64,000 nt of DNA from Flavobacterium sp. N1736 (lineage in GTDB: Bacteria > Bacteroidota > Bacteroidia > Flavobacteriales > Flavobacteriaceae), in NCBI RefSeq assembly GCF_025947065.1, contig NZ_CP109994.1, positions 1,860,001 to 1,924,000 of the forward strand. The letters are read 5' to 3'. Shown piece by piece: positions 54,627 to 63,154 of the stretch (positions within the stretch are counted from its first letter, which is position 1; every line of letters begins with the position of its first letter). A program made the position numbers and the translations under genes. The notes under the pieces were generated by a model. That model was not told where the DNA came from and made no database searches. It saw nothing but the letters and a program-made list of their open reading frames with translations.

Positions 54627-55870
54627 TGAAAAGAGTTGTAATAACCGGATTGGGAGCCTTAACTCCTATCGGAAATAATGTTTCAGAATATTGGAATTCC
54701 CTAATTAACGGAGTAAGCGGTGCAGCCGAAATAACAAAATTCGACACAACACAATTTAAAACCAAATTTGCCTGCGAAGTTAAAAATTTTGATGCACAGC
54801 ATATATTTGAAAAAAATGAAATTAGAAAATATGACCTCTTTACACAATACGCTTTATACGTTACGGATGAAGCCATAAAGAATGCCAATATTGATTTTGA
54901 TACTTTAAATAAAAACAGAATTGGTGTTATTTGGGGTTCCGGCGATGGCGGTGTTTCTACTTTTGAAGAACAAATTGGAGAATATAAATTAGGAAACGGA
55001 ACGCCAAGATTCAGTCCGTTTTTTATTCCAAAAAGAATTATTAACATTGCTTCGGGCGCTATTTCTATAAAATACGGACTTCGCGGCATCAATTATACGA
55101 CGGCTTCCGCCTGTTCGGCAAGTAATACCGCAATTATTGATGCTTTCAATTACATTCGTTGGGGAAAAGCCGATATGATTATTAGCGGTGGTTCTGAAGC
55201 TTCGATTTCAGAATCTTCAATTGGCGGTTTCAACGCTTCAAAAGCATTGTCTACATTAAACGATGATTTTACAAAAGCCTCACGCCCATTTGATGCAACC
55301 AGAGACGGATTTGTTTTGGGCGAAGGTGCCGGCGCAATCATATTAGAAAGCTACGAACACGCCATAAAAAGAAATGCCGTAATTCTTGCCGAAATTGTTG
55401 GCGGTGGTTTAGCCGGAGATGCGTACCACTTAACAGGAACACATCCTGATGGTGAAGGCGCAATTCTGGGAATGGAACTTGCCCTTGAAGAAGCTGAAAT
55501 TACGCCGGACAAAATCGATTATATTAATGCACACGCGACCTCTACGCCAACCGGAGATTTGAGTGAACTTAAAGCGATGGAAAAAGTTTTTGGCATTAAT
55601 CCCAATGCTAATATTAGTGCCACAAAATCAATGACGGGACATTTATTGGGCGGTGCCGGAGCAATTGAAGCTATTGCGTGTATTAAAGCCGTTCAGGAAA
55701 ACATCGTTCCGCCAACCATAAATACGCAAAATGTAGAACCTGATTTTGCAGACAAGTTTAATTTAACATTAGGAAAATCACAACACAGAATAGTCAATTA
55801 TGCCATGAGCAATACCTTTGGTTTTGGAGGTCATATTGCGAGTTCTATCTTTAAAAAGTTTACAGAATAA
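54626..55870 (+). CDS. fabF: Beta-ketoacyl-ACP synthase II-type enzyme (KAS II)
   Basis: 414 residues with the full catalytic triad: C163 in TTASACSASN, H303 in NAHATSTPTGD, H339 in SMTGHLLGGAG with K334. It condenses malonyl-ACP with acyl-ACP in fatty-acid elongation. Being placed behind a TetR gene and without acpP/fabG neighbours suggests an accessory, conditionally expressed copy rather than the housekeeping fabF. Confidence 0.88.
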   Translation: MKRVVITGLGALTPIGNNVSEYWNSLINGVSGAAEITKFDTTQFKTKFACEVKNFDAQHIFEKNEIRKYDLFTQYALYVTDEAIKNANIDFDTLNKNRIGVIWGSGDGGVSTFEEQIGEYKLGNGTPRFSPFFIPKRIINIASGAISIKYGLRGINYTTASACSASNTAIIDAFNYIRWGKADMIISGGSEASISESSIGGFNASKALSTLNDDFTKASRPFDATRDGFVLGEGAGAIILESYEHAIKRNAVILAEIVGGGLAGDAYHLTGTHPDGEGAILGMELALEEAEITPDKIDYINAHATSTPTGDLSELKAMEKVFGINPNANISATKSMTGHLLGGAGAIEAIACIKAVQENIVPPTINTQNVEPDFADKFNLTLGKSQHRIVNYAMSNTFGFGGHIASSIFKKFTE

Positions 55871-55917
55871 TGAATGCTGCTTTTTAAAGCTCAATTATAA
55901 TAAATCACACTTCAAAA

Positions 55918-55948
55918 AAATCCCTTTAAACAAAGGGATTTTTTTTTG
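55918..55948 (+). terminator. Terminator after fabF
   Basis: AAATCCCTTT / AAAGGGATTT stem with nine T. Confidence 0.85.
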
Positions 55949-56140
55949 TTTTAGCCCGGTTTGGCAACGTAATTCTTTTTGAGTTATTGTGTGGCGATGT
56001 AAATTATATAAACTTGAAAAAAAGTTCTGTAATATTTTTCGTTAACAATTAAGATAACTTTAATATTAAATAATAAAGGAAAATTAGATATGTTAAAATA
56101 TTGATTTTCAAAACATAAACTCACCAATAAAACAACTATT

Positions 56141-56899
56141 TTGATACTCACTTTAAAAAATACATTCGAAGAAGTAGGAAATGCAACGTTGTTTGCAAAG
56201 CAGTTTTTTAAGGAAGTATTTATACCACCTTATGAGGCAAAACAGTTCTTGAAACAATGTTATCTGATTGGATATAAATCATTACCGCTCGTAGCCATTA
56301 CAGGTTTTATTATGGGACTTGTACTTACGCTGCAATCACGACCTACGCTGGTAAAATTTGGTGCCGAATCCTGGTTACCCGGAATGGTCGCGCTTTCGCT
56401 AATACGAGAAATTGCTCCGGTAATTACAGCGTTAATATGTGCCGGAAAAATCTCTTCCGGAATAGGTGCAGAATTAGGCTCAATGAAGGTTACAGAACAA
56501 ATTGATGCAATGGAAGTTTCAGCTATAAACCCGTATAATTATTTGGTTGTAACGCGCATTTTGGCGTGTACTTTAATGGTACCCATTTTAGTGTTTTTTG
56601 CAGATGCGATAGGTATAGTTGGTGGTTATGTGGGAATTAATATTCACGGCGATGTAAACTTTTACAGATATCTGACACAAATTGTTCAGTCGTTAGAATT
56701 TCTGGATGTAATTCCGGCTACGATAAAGACTTTTTTCTTCGGATTTTTTATTGGAATGATTGGATGTTATAAAGGATTCAACGCCTCAAACGGAACCGAA
56801 AGTGTTGGTAGAGCTGCAAACTCTGCCGTTGTTACAGCGTCCTTAACCATCTTTATTATCGATATGGTAGCCGTACAAATAACCGACTTATTTTTTTAA
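56141..56899 (+). CDS. MlaE-family ABC transporter permease
   Basis: 252 residues from a TTG start; no in-frame ATG precedes. MlaE family motifs: KSLPLVAITGFIMGLVLTLQ, IREIAPVITALICAGKISSG, GAELGSMKVTEQIDAMEVSA, and ending TASLTIFIIDMVAVQIT. It is the inner-membrane permease of an MCE-type phospholipid transporter. The ATPase gene starts 3 bases after, the MCE-domain gene next, giving the order E-F-D. Confidence 0.92.
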   Translation: MILTLKNTFEEVGNATLFAKQFFKEVFIPPYEAKQFLKQCYLIGYKSLPLVAITGFIMGLVLTLQSRPTLVKFGAESWLPGMVALSLIREIAPVITALICAGKISSGIGAELGSMKVTEQIDAMEVSAINPYNYLVVTRILACTLMVPILVFFADAIGIVGGYVGINIHGDVNFYRYLTQIVQSLEFLDVIPATIKTFFFGFFIGMIGCYKGFNASNGTESVGRAANSAVVTASLTIFIIDMVAVQITDLFF

Positions 56900-56901
56900 A
56901 G

Positions 56902-57681
56902 ATGATCAAGGAAGAAAAACATATAGAAAAAGAATCTAAGGCAAAAACTAAAGCTCCGATAATCGAGATTAAAAACCTGCACAAAACGTTTGGCAAAAAC
57001 AACAAAGTTTTGCAGGGTGTAAACCTAACGGTAAATCAAGGCGAAGATTTAGTGATTTTAGGACGTTCCGGTTCCGGAAAATCGGTAACTATAAAATGCA
57101 TTGTAGGTTTAATCGAACCGGATAAAGGCGAAATCAAGGTTTTTGACGAAAATGTTTTAAATCTTAAAAAAAGCGAACTGAATGAAATCAGAGTCAGAAT
57201 AGGATTTTTATTTCAAAGCGGCGCTTTATACGATTCAATGTCCGTAAGAGAAAATTTAGCTTTTACCTTAAAAAAACACAAACGCGATATAACTCCGGAA
57301 GAAGTCGAAAGTGAAGTAATCGAAGCACTTGATAATGTAGGTTTAAGCGATGCCATAGACAAAATGCCATCTGAATTATCAGGCGGAATGCAAAAGAGAA
57401 TTGGTCTTGCCAGAACTTTAATCTTAAAGCCTGAAATTATTTTATACGATGAACCAACAACAGGTTTAGATACGATAACATCGAGAGAAATCAGCGAGTT
57501 AATACTCGATATAAAACATAAACGCAAAACAACTTCGATTATTATTACACACGATATGGCTTGTGCCAAACTTACTGCAGACCGCATTATGGTTTTAAAA
57601 GATGGTGTAATACATGCCGAAGGAACTTACGAAGAACTGGAGAAAAGCGAAGACGAATGGGTACGCTCTTTTTTTGAATAA
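56902..57681 (+). CDS. MlaF-family ABC transporter ATPase
   Basis: 259 residues. Walker A GRSGSGKS at 54-61, signature LSGGMQKRIGLAR, Walker B IILYDEPTTGLD, and the H-loop ITHDMACAK. Preceded by a Lys/Glu-rich N-terminal stretch (EKHIEKESKAKTKAP) that is longer than usual. Powers lipid movement through the MlaE/MlaD complex. Confidence 0.92.
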   Translation: MIKEEKHIEKESKAKTKAPIIEIKNLHKTFGKNNKVLQGVNLTVNQGEDLVILGRSGSGKSVTIKCIVGLIEPDKGEIKVFDENVLNLKKSELNEIRVRIGFLFQSGALYDSMSVRENLAFTLKKHKRDITPEEVESEVIEALDNVGLSDAIDKMPSELSGGMQKRIGLARTLILKPEIILYDEPTTGLDTITSREISELILDIKHKRKTTSIIITHDMACAKLTADRIMVLKDGVIHAEGTYEELEKSEDEWVRSFFE

Positions 57682-57705
57682 AACTAAAAAATAAAAATAG
57701 AAATC

Positions 57706-58542
57706 ATGGATAAGCAATCTGGATATACTTGGAAATTAGGAATGTTTGTAACAATTGGGTTATTGCTTTTTATATTGGCAATTTACTTCATCGGGAAACA
57801 AAAAAACCTGTTTGGTTCGACATTTAACATCACATCAACATTTAAAACCGTAAGCGGTTTAGAAGTTGGTAACAATGTTCGTTTTTCAGGAATAAATATC
57901 GGAACGATCGAAGAAATCAGGCTGGTAAACGATTCATCTGTAGTCGTAAGTATGGTTATTAAAGATGACGTTCGCGAATTTATCAAAACAGATGCCCGCG
58001 CCAGCATTGGTTCAGATGGTTTAATGGGCGATAAAGTATTGACAATTTCTCCGGGAGTAAAATCGACAAAACCGGTTGAAAACAACGGTGCAATTGCTTC
58101 TGTACACGGAATCGAGATGAACGACATCATGAAAAGCGTAAAAAAAAGTGTTGATAATGCAGGTGTAATTACGGAAGAACTGGCCATTTTTAGCCACAGC
58201 ATGAACAACGGAAACGGAGCTTTGGCAAGATTGGTTCGTGATGATAAAATGGCAAACAGCGTTTCGAATACACTTAACAACTTAGAAAGCGGTACAAAAG
58301 GTTTCAGCGAAAATATGGAAGCTGCAAAAAGCAACTTCTTATTTAAAGGTTATTTCAAGAAAAAAGAAAAAGAGAAAGAGAAAAAACAGGAAGAAGCTCA
58401 AAAAGCTAAAGAAGAAAAAGAAAAAGCCAAAGAAGAAAAAAAAGAAGAAAAAAAAGAAGCTAAAGAAGAAAAACAAAAAGAAGAAGACGCCAAAAAAGCA
58501 GAAGCTCAAAAAACTGCCGAAGCCGAGAAAGCCAAAAAGTAA
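57706..58542 (+). CDS. MCE-domain (MlaD-like) lipid-binding protein with charged tail
   Basis: 278 residues. N-terminal TM (LGMFVTIGLLLFILAIYFIG), one MCE domain (FKTVSGLEVGNNVRFSGINI, GSDGLMGDKVLTISPG) and a helical part, then from ~210 a ~65-residue Lys/Glu/Ala-rich tail (KEKEKKQEEAQKAKEEKEKA). The tail would be periplasmic and highly charged, an unusual ending for MlaD-type proteins. It binds lipid and passes it to or from MlaE/F. Confidence 0.9.
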   Translation: MDKQSGYTWKLGMFVTIGLLLFILAIYFIGKQKNLFGSTFNITSTFKTVSGLEVGNNVRFSGINIGTIEEIRLVNDSSVVVSMVIKDDVREFIKTDARASIGSDGLMGDKVLTISPGVKSTKPVENNGAIASVHGIEMNDIMKSVKKSVDNAGVITEELAIFSHSMNNGNGALARLVRDDKMANSVSNTLNNLESGTKGFSENMEAAKSNFLFKGYFKKKEKEKEKKQEEAQKAKEEKEKAKEEKKEEKKEAKEEKQKEEDAKKAEAQKTAEAEKAKK

Positions 58543-58561
58543 TTTAAATACAAGCAAGCCC

Positions 58562-61381
58562 ATGAATTCGTCTTTCAAAAATATTGCCGTTAAAACACTC
58601 AAAGTGTTAGGGATAACAATAGCATCTATTTTGCTGTTGTTATTTCTCATTCCACTATTATTTCCCGGAAAAGTTGCCTCAGAAGTAAAAAAAGTAGCCA
58701 ACGAAAGATTAGATACAAAAATGGATTTTTCTAAATCGAGACTTTCATTTTTTACTCATTTTCCGTCGCTAACCGTTTCGCTTGACAATTTATCGCTTAC
58801 AGGTTCTGCGCCTTTTAGAAACGATACTTTGCTAAAAGCAGAACAGGTTGCGTTTGGTATCAACCTAAAAAGACTGATTTTTGACAACGAAGTAAAAATT
58901 AATAAATTATATGTTTCAAAAGCATTAATAAATGTAATGGTAAACCAAAAAGGAGAAGCCAATTACAACATTTATAAAGCTCCCGAAAAAGATAAAAACA
59001 AAACCGATGATCCTGAAGAAGGAACTGCGATTAGGTTAGAACGTATTGATCTTGAAGATTGTCATGTAAAATATAACGACAGATCTGCCAAAATTCTCGT
59101 TGATGCAAAAGGTTTTAATTATGTTGGAAAAGGAAATCTAAGCGAAGATATTTTTGACTTAAATACCGATGCCAAAATTGACAACATCGATTTTTATTAC
59201 AACCGAACTGCGTATTTGAGAAGGAAAGAATTACGTGCCGATTTAATTACCAGAATCAATACACACGCACTTTCGTTTATTCTGCAAAAAAATGAATTAA
59301 AAATCAACAAATTGCCTTTAACATTTACAGGTTTATTTACGATTTTAAGAGACGGATATAAAATCAATATCAAAGCTGCATCACAAAATACAACCGTAAA
59401 AGATTTGTTTTCTGTTATGCCTCCGGAATATTTAACGTGGCTGGAAGAAACCGAAATTTCAGGAAAAAGTGATTTGCTTTTATCTTTTAGAGGGAATTAT
59501 AATGTAGCTAAAAATCAAAAACCAGATTTGGCTTTTAACTTAAAAATCAAGGAGGGCGCCATAAATTATCAAAATGCGCCCGCGCCGTTAACTGATTTTG
59601 AGATGGATTTAAATACCGTTTTACCTTCACTTGATGTCGAAAAACTATTAATAAATCTTCGAACATTAAAATTTAAAGTAGGCGAAAAAGATTATTTCAC
59701 CGCTTATCTGCACAGTAAAGGATTTAACGAAATGACGGTTAATGCAAGCGTAAAAGGCGCTTTGGATCTTGCCACTGTTGATGCCGCTTTGGGTTTGAAT
59801 ACTGTTGATTTAAAAGGAATTTTAAAAACAAATATACAGGCAAGAGGTGTTTTTAGTACATCAAAAAAACTGTTTCCGAAAACTATTGGCGGAATTTCAT
59901 TGCGAAATGGTTCTCTAAAAACAGACGCCTATCCCAACCCAATTACCGATATTACTTTTATTGCCAATGTGCTTAATAAAGCCGGAACATTTCAGGATTT
60001 GATTGTCGCTGTTGCGCCCGCATCTTTTGTTTTTGAAGGAAATCCGATGTATGTAAACGCAACACTTTCAGATTTTACGGATCTGGCTTACAATGCAAAA
60101 ATTAAAGGCGAATTGAATGTTGGACGCATCTATAAAGTTTTTTCCCGAAAAGGGGTTGACCTTACCGGCTGGGCAAAAGCTGATCTTTCATTAAAAGGAA
60201 AACAAAGTTATGCCACAACCGGACAATACAATAAACTGGATAATCGCGGCACTATTATTCTGAAAAATATAAAAGCAACTTCAGAACTTTTTCCGAAAGC
60301 ATTTTATATCAAACAGGGAAATTTCCGTTTTCAGAATGAGAAAATGTGGTTTGAAAAATTCGATGCTTTCTACGGAAAATCAGATTTTGCCATTAACGGA
60401 TATTTGCTGAATACGATTAATTACTTTCTGGAATCGCACGGAACTTTGAGCGGAGATTTCAACTTAAAATCAAAACTCATTAATGTTGATGAATTTATGG
60501 CGCTCAAAAAAGGCGAAAATACAGATCGAAACCTTGAAGTAGAATACGCCAAAGAAGATCATCCAAAAATGAGCGGCGTTGTTATTGTGCCAAAAAACCT
60601 AAATGTTGGTTTAAACGCAAATGTTGACAAAGTAGAATATAACGGACTTGTTTTAAATAAACTAACCGGAAAAGTGGGAATTACAAAAGCTGGTTTTTAT
60701 CTCGAAAATGCCAATTTTAATATCATCGACTGTATTTTAGGAATCAATGCTACGTATAAAGACGAATCGCCAACATCTGCCCATTTTGATGCGCATTTTA
60801 CAGCCAAAGATTTTAGCGTACAAAGAGCATACAAAGAAATTCCGATGTTTCATGAAATGGTTACAGCTGCCGAAAAAGCACAGGGAATTGTAAGCGTTGA
60901 TTATACCGTAAAAGGTGATTTAAACGGAAATATGGGTCCAATTTATGAATCGCTTGAAGGTGGCGGAACTTTAAACCTGCGCGATGTACAAGTAAAAGGA
61001 TTGAAATTGTTTGATGGCATTAGTTCTCAAACCGGACAAGAAGGCTTGAATAATCCCGATATGAAAGGTATTGAAATTACGTCAACCATTGATAATAACT
61101 TAATTCATATTGACCCTTTTACGTTTAGTGTCGCCAGTTTTAAACCTACTATAAAAGGGACAACAAGTTTTGATGGTTTATTGGATTTACGAATGCGATT
61201 AGGGCTTCCGCCTTTTGGTCTCGTAGGATTTCCAATTGTAATTACAGGAACACATGAAGATCCAAAAATTAAAATTTTCAGTAAAACCGGTCAAAAAATA
61301 AATGATGCGGTTTATGATGAGAAAAACAACAAAGTAATTCGGGAAGAAAAAGTCAGCAAAAAAACAAAAAAGCAAAAATAA
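58562..61381 (+). CDS. AsmA-family protein
   Basis: 939 residues. N-terminal TM (VLGITIASILLLLFLIPLLF), the AsmA start (SRLSFFTHFPSLTVSLDNLS), and the C-terminal AsmA_2-type region (GGTLNLRDVQVKGLKLFDGI, PFTFSVASFKPTIKGTTSFD). Long repeated beta-groove proteins of this kind bridge the periplasm and move lipids. It starts 20 bases after MlaD, so it belongs to the same operon and probably aids lipid traffic to the outer membrane. Confidence 0.85.
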   Translation: MNSSFKNIAVKTLKVLGITIASILLLLFLIPLLFPGKVASEVKKVANERLDTKMDFSKSRLSFFTHFPSLTVSLDNLSLTGSAPFRNDTLLKAEQVAFGINLKRLIFDNEVKINKLYVSKALINVMVNQKGEANYNIYKAPEKDKNKTDDPEEGTAIRLERIDLEDCHVKYNDRSAKILVDAKGFNYVGKGNLSEDIFDLNTDAKIDNIDFYYNRTAYLRRKELRADLITRINTHALSFILQKNELKINKLPLTFTGLFTILRDGYKINIKAASQNTTVKDLFSVMPPEYLTWLEETEISGKSDLLLSFRGNYNVAKNQKPDLAFNLKIKEGAINYQNAPAPLTDFEMDLNTVLPSLDVEKLLINLRTLKFKVGEKDYFTAYLHSKGFNEMTVNASVKGALDLATVDAALGLNTVDLKGILKTNIQARGVFSTSKKLFPKTIGGISLRNGSLKTDAYPNPITDITFIANVLNKAGTFQDLIVAVAPASFVFEGNPMYVNATLSDFTDLAYNAKIKGELNVGRIYKVFSRKGVDLTGWAKADLSLKGKQSYATTGQYNKLDNRGTIILKNIKATSELFPKAFYIKQGNFRFQNEKMWFEKFDAFYGKSDFAINGYLLNTINYFLESHGTLSGDFNLKSKLINVDEFMALKKGENTDRNLEVEYAKEDHPKMSGVVIVPKNLNVGLNANVDKVEYNGLVLNKLTGKVGITKAGFYLENANFNIIDCILGINATYKDESPTSAHFDAHFTAKDFSVQRAYKEIPMFHEMVTAAEKAQGIVSVDYTVKGDLNGNMGPIYESLEGGGTLNLRDVQVKGLKLFDGISSQTGQEGLNNPDMKGIEITSTIDNNLIHIDPFTFSVASFKPTIKGTTSFDGLLDLRMRLGLPPFGLVGFPIVITGTHEDPKIKIFSKTGQKINDAVYDEKNNKVIREEKVSKKTKKQK

Positions 61382-61382
61382 A

Positions 61383-61871
61383 ATGAAAACTAAAAAAAAG
61401 AATAGTACCAGTACATTCGAAAAATTTGCCTCGAAAGTTTCAAAAGCCGCCGGAAGCACAACAGCTTTTATAAGCGCCTTTTTAATTGTGGTGGTTTGGG
61501 CAGTTTGTGGTCCAATTTTTAACTATTCAGAAACCTGGCAATTGGTAATCAATACCGGAACGACGATTATTACCTTTTTGATGGTTTTTTTAATTCAGAA
61601 AGCTCAAAATAAAGACTCACTTGCCATACAATTGAAATTAAATGAATTAGTTGCTTCAAACGAATATTCGAGCAATAGTCTGGTTGATATTGAAAGCATG
61701 ACGGAAGAAGAAATGATTATTGTTCAAAAATATTACCACAGACTAAGCGAACTGTCTAAAAAAGATGAAAGCATCAGAACCTCGCATTCTATTGGCGAAG
61801 CTCAGGATCAACACGAACGCAAGGATAAAAACAGAAGTCAAATGCGCACTAAAAACAGTACCAAAAAATGA
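61383..61871 (+). CDS. Low-affinity iron permease-family protein
   Basis: 162 residues. Two TM segments (TTAFISAFLIVVVWAVCGPI; LVINTGTTIITFLMVFLIQK) with the FNYSETWQ link and NKDSLAIQLKLNELVASNE helix typical of this family. A basic tail (KDKNRSQMRTKNSTKK) follows. The iron-uptake role is by name of the family only. It starts one base after asmA and its stop overlaps the oxidoreductase by four bases. Confidence 0.82.
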   Translation: MKTKKKNSTSTFEKFASKVSKAAGSTTAFISAFLIVVVWAVCGPIFNYSETWQLVINTGTTIITFLMVFLIQKAQNKDSLAIQLKLNELVASNEYSSNSLVDIESMTEEEMIIVQKYYHRLSELSKKDESIRTSHSIGEAQDQHERKDKNRSQMRTKNSTKK

Positions 61872-63067
61872 AGTTACGCTCAACAGAAACTTTCTGGCCA
61901 CTAAAACATGCAATGGATGTAAGTTATCCATCACTGGATTCAGATTTAACAACCGAAATTTTAATTATTGGCGGCGGAATCACCGGAGCACTAATGGCGT
62001 ACAAGCTTATTAACGACGGAAGAAAAGTTATAATTGTAGACCGCCGTGATATGTGTAACGGAAGCACCGCCGCAAGTACCGCTTTACTTCAATATGAAAT
62101 TGATGTATCGCTTCACGATCTAATAAAACTAAGAGGTATAAATTGCGCTGTAGACAGTTATAGAAATGGCAAAAAAGCCATTTTTGACTTACGCGCCATA
62201 GTCGATAATATTAAAAGCGATTGCGGATTTGAGTTTAAAAAGAGCATTTATTTTTGCTCTTTAAAAAGAGATCTTCCTTTTTTAAAAACAGAATTTAAAT
62301 GCCGAAAAGAGCATGGTTTTGATGTAAGCTGGCTCGAAAAATGGGATTTAGAAAAAATGGGATTAAATGCCGTTGCAGCCATAGAATCTAAAACCGCTGC
62401 CGTTATGGATCCGTTTAAACTCGCCAATGATTTACTGGATTATTGTCAGGAAAAAGGAATGCAGATTTTTGATCGCACCAATATTACTTCAATCCAAAAT
62501 CAGAAAGGAAAAATCATCGCGCATACCGAAGATAAATTTACCATCACCGCCGATCATGTTATAAACTGTACCGGTTATGAAAGTACCGAAACACTGACAG
62601 AGAAAGTGGTCGATCTAAAAAGTACGTATGTAATTGTATCCGAAAGTATTCCTGAATTGCCAAAAGCGTTCAAGAATGCTATTTTTTGGGATACTTCAAA
62701 TCCGTACATCTATTTTAGATCTACTCCGGATAACAGAATTATTATGGGCGGTGGCGACGAAGAGTTTAAAGACCCGAAAAAAAGAGATAAACTATTGCCT
62801 AAAAAAGAGCAATATCTACTAAAGAAATTCCAAAGAAAATTTCAAAAAATAAAATTCAAAATCGACTATTCCTGGGCGGGAACTTTTGGAGAAACAAAAG
62901 ACGGACTTCCCTATTTTGGTAAACCCGATCCCGAAAAAAATGAACACTACGTTTTAGGTTTTGGAGGCAACGGAATTACCTTTAGCGTTATTGCCATGAA
63001 TTCAATTCTGGATTCTATCAATAATAAAAAGAATCAGGATTTGGAGTATTATAAGTTTGGTCGATAA
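61868..63067 (+). CDS. FAD-dependent oxidoreductase (DAO family)
   Basis: 399 residues with the dinucleotide fold EILIIGGGITGALMAYKLIN, VIIVDRRDMCNGSTAAS, a substrate domain, and the FAD-closing YVLGFGGNGITFSVIAMN. The protein looks like a DadA/glycine oxidase type enzyme; TFGETKDGLPYFGKP is the usual C-terminal motif. Substrate unknown. Last gene of the mla-asmA operon by overlap. Confidence 0.85.
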   Translation: MKLRSTETFWPLKHAMDVSYPSLDSDLTTEILIIGGGITGALMAYKLINDGRKVIIVDRRDMCNGSTAASTALLQYEIDVSLHDLIKLRGINCAVDSYRNGKKAIFDLRAIVDNIKSDCGFEFKKSIYFCSLKRDLPFLKTEFKCRKEHGFDVSWLEKWDLEKMGLNAVAAIESKTAAVMDPFKLANDLLDYCQEKGMQIFDRTNITSIQNQKGKIIAHTEDKFTITADHVINCTGYESTETLTEKVVDLKSTYVIVSESIPELPKAFKNAIFWDTSNPYIYFRSTPDNRIIMGGGDEEFKDPKKRDKLLPKKEQYLLKKFQRKFQKIKFKIDYSWAGTFGETKDGLPYFGKPDPEKNEHYVLGFGGNGITFSVIAMNSILDSINNKKNQDLEYYKFGR

Positions 63068-63074
63068 GGTACAA

Positions 63075-63150
63075 AGAGGCAAAGGTTCAAAGGGACAAAG
63101 GCTAAAAACATTGACAAAAACCTTTGAACCTTTGTTCCTCTGAACCTTTG
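63075..63150. repeat. Inverted repeat between convergent genes
   Basis: AAAGGTTCAAAGGGACAAAGG and CCTTTGAACCTTTGTTCC are repeated in both directions (GGTTCAAAGG units), forming a long stem that may end transcription from both sides. Confidence 0.6.
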
Positions 63151-63154
63151 AACC

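Noticed and set aside
58339..58701. Phe-rich 120-codon minus-strand ORF
   Set aside because: Antisense shadow of the Lys/Glu-rich tail of the MlaD-like gene (GAA/AAA codons read backwards).
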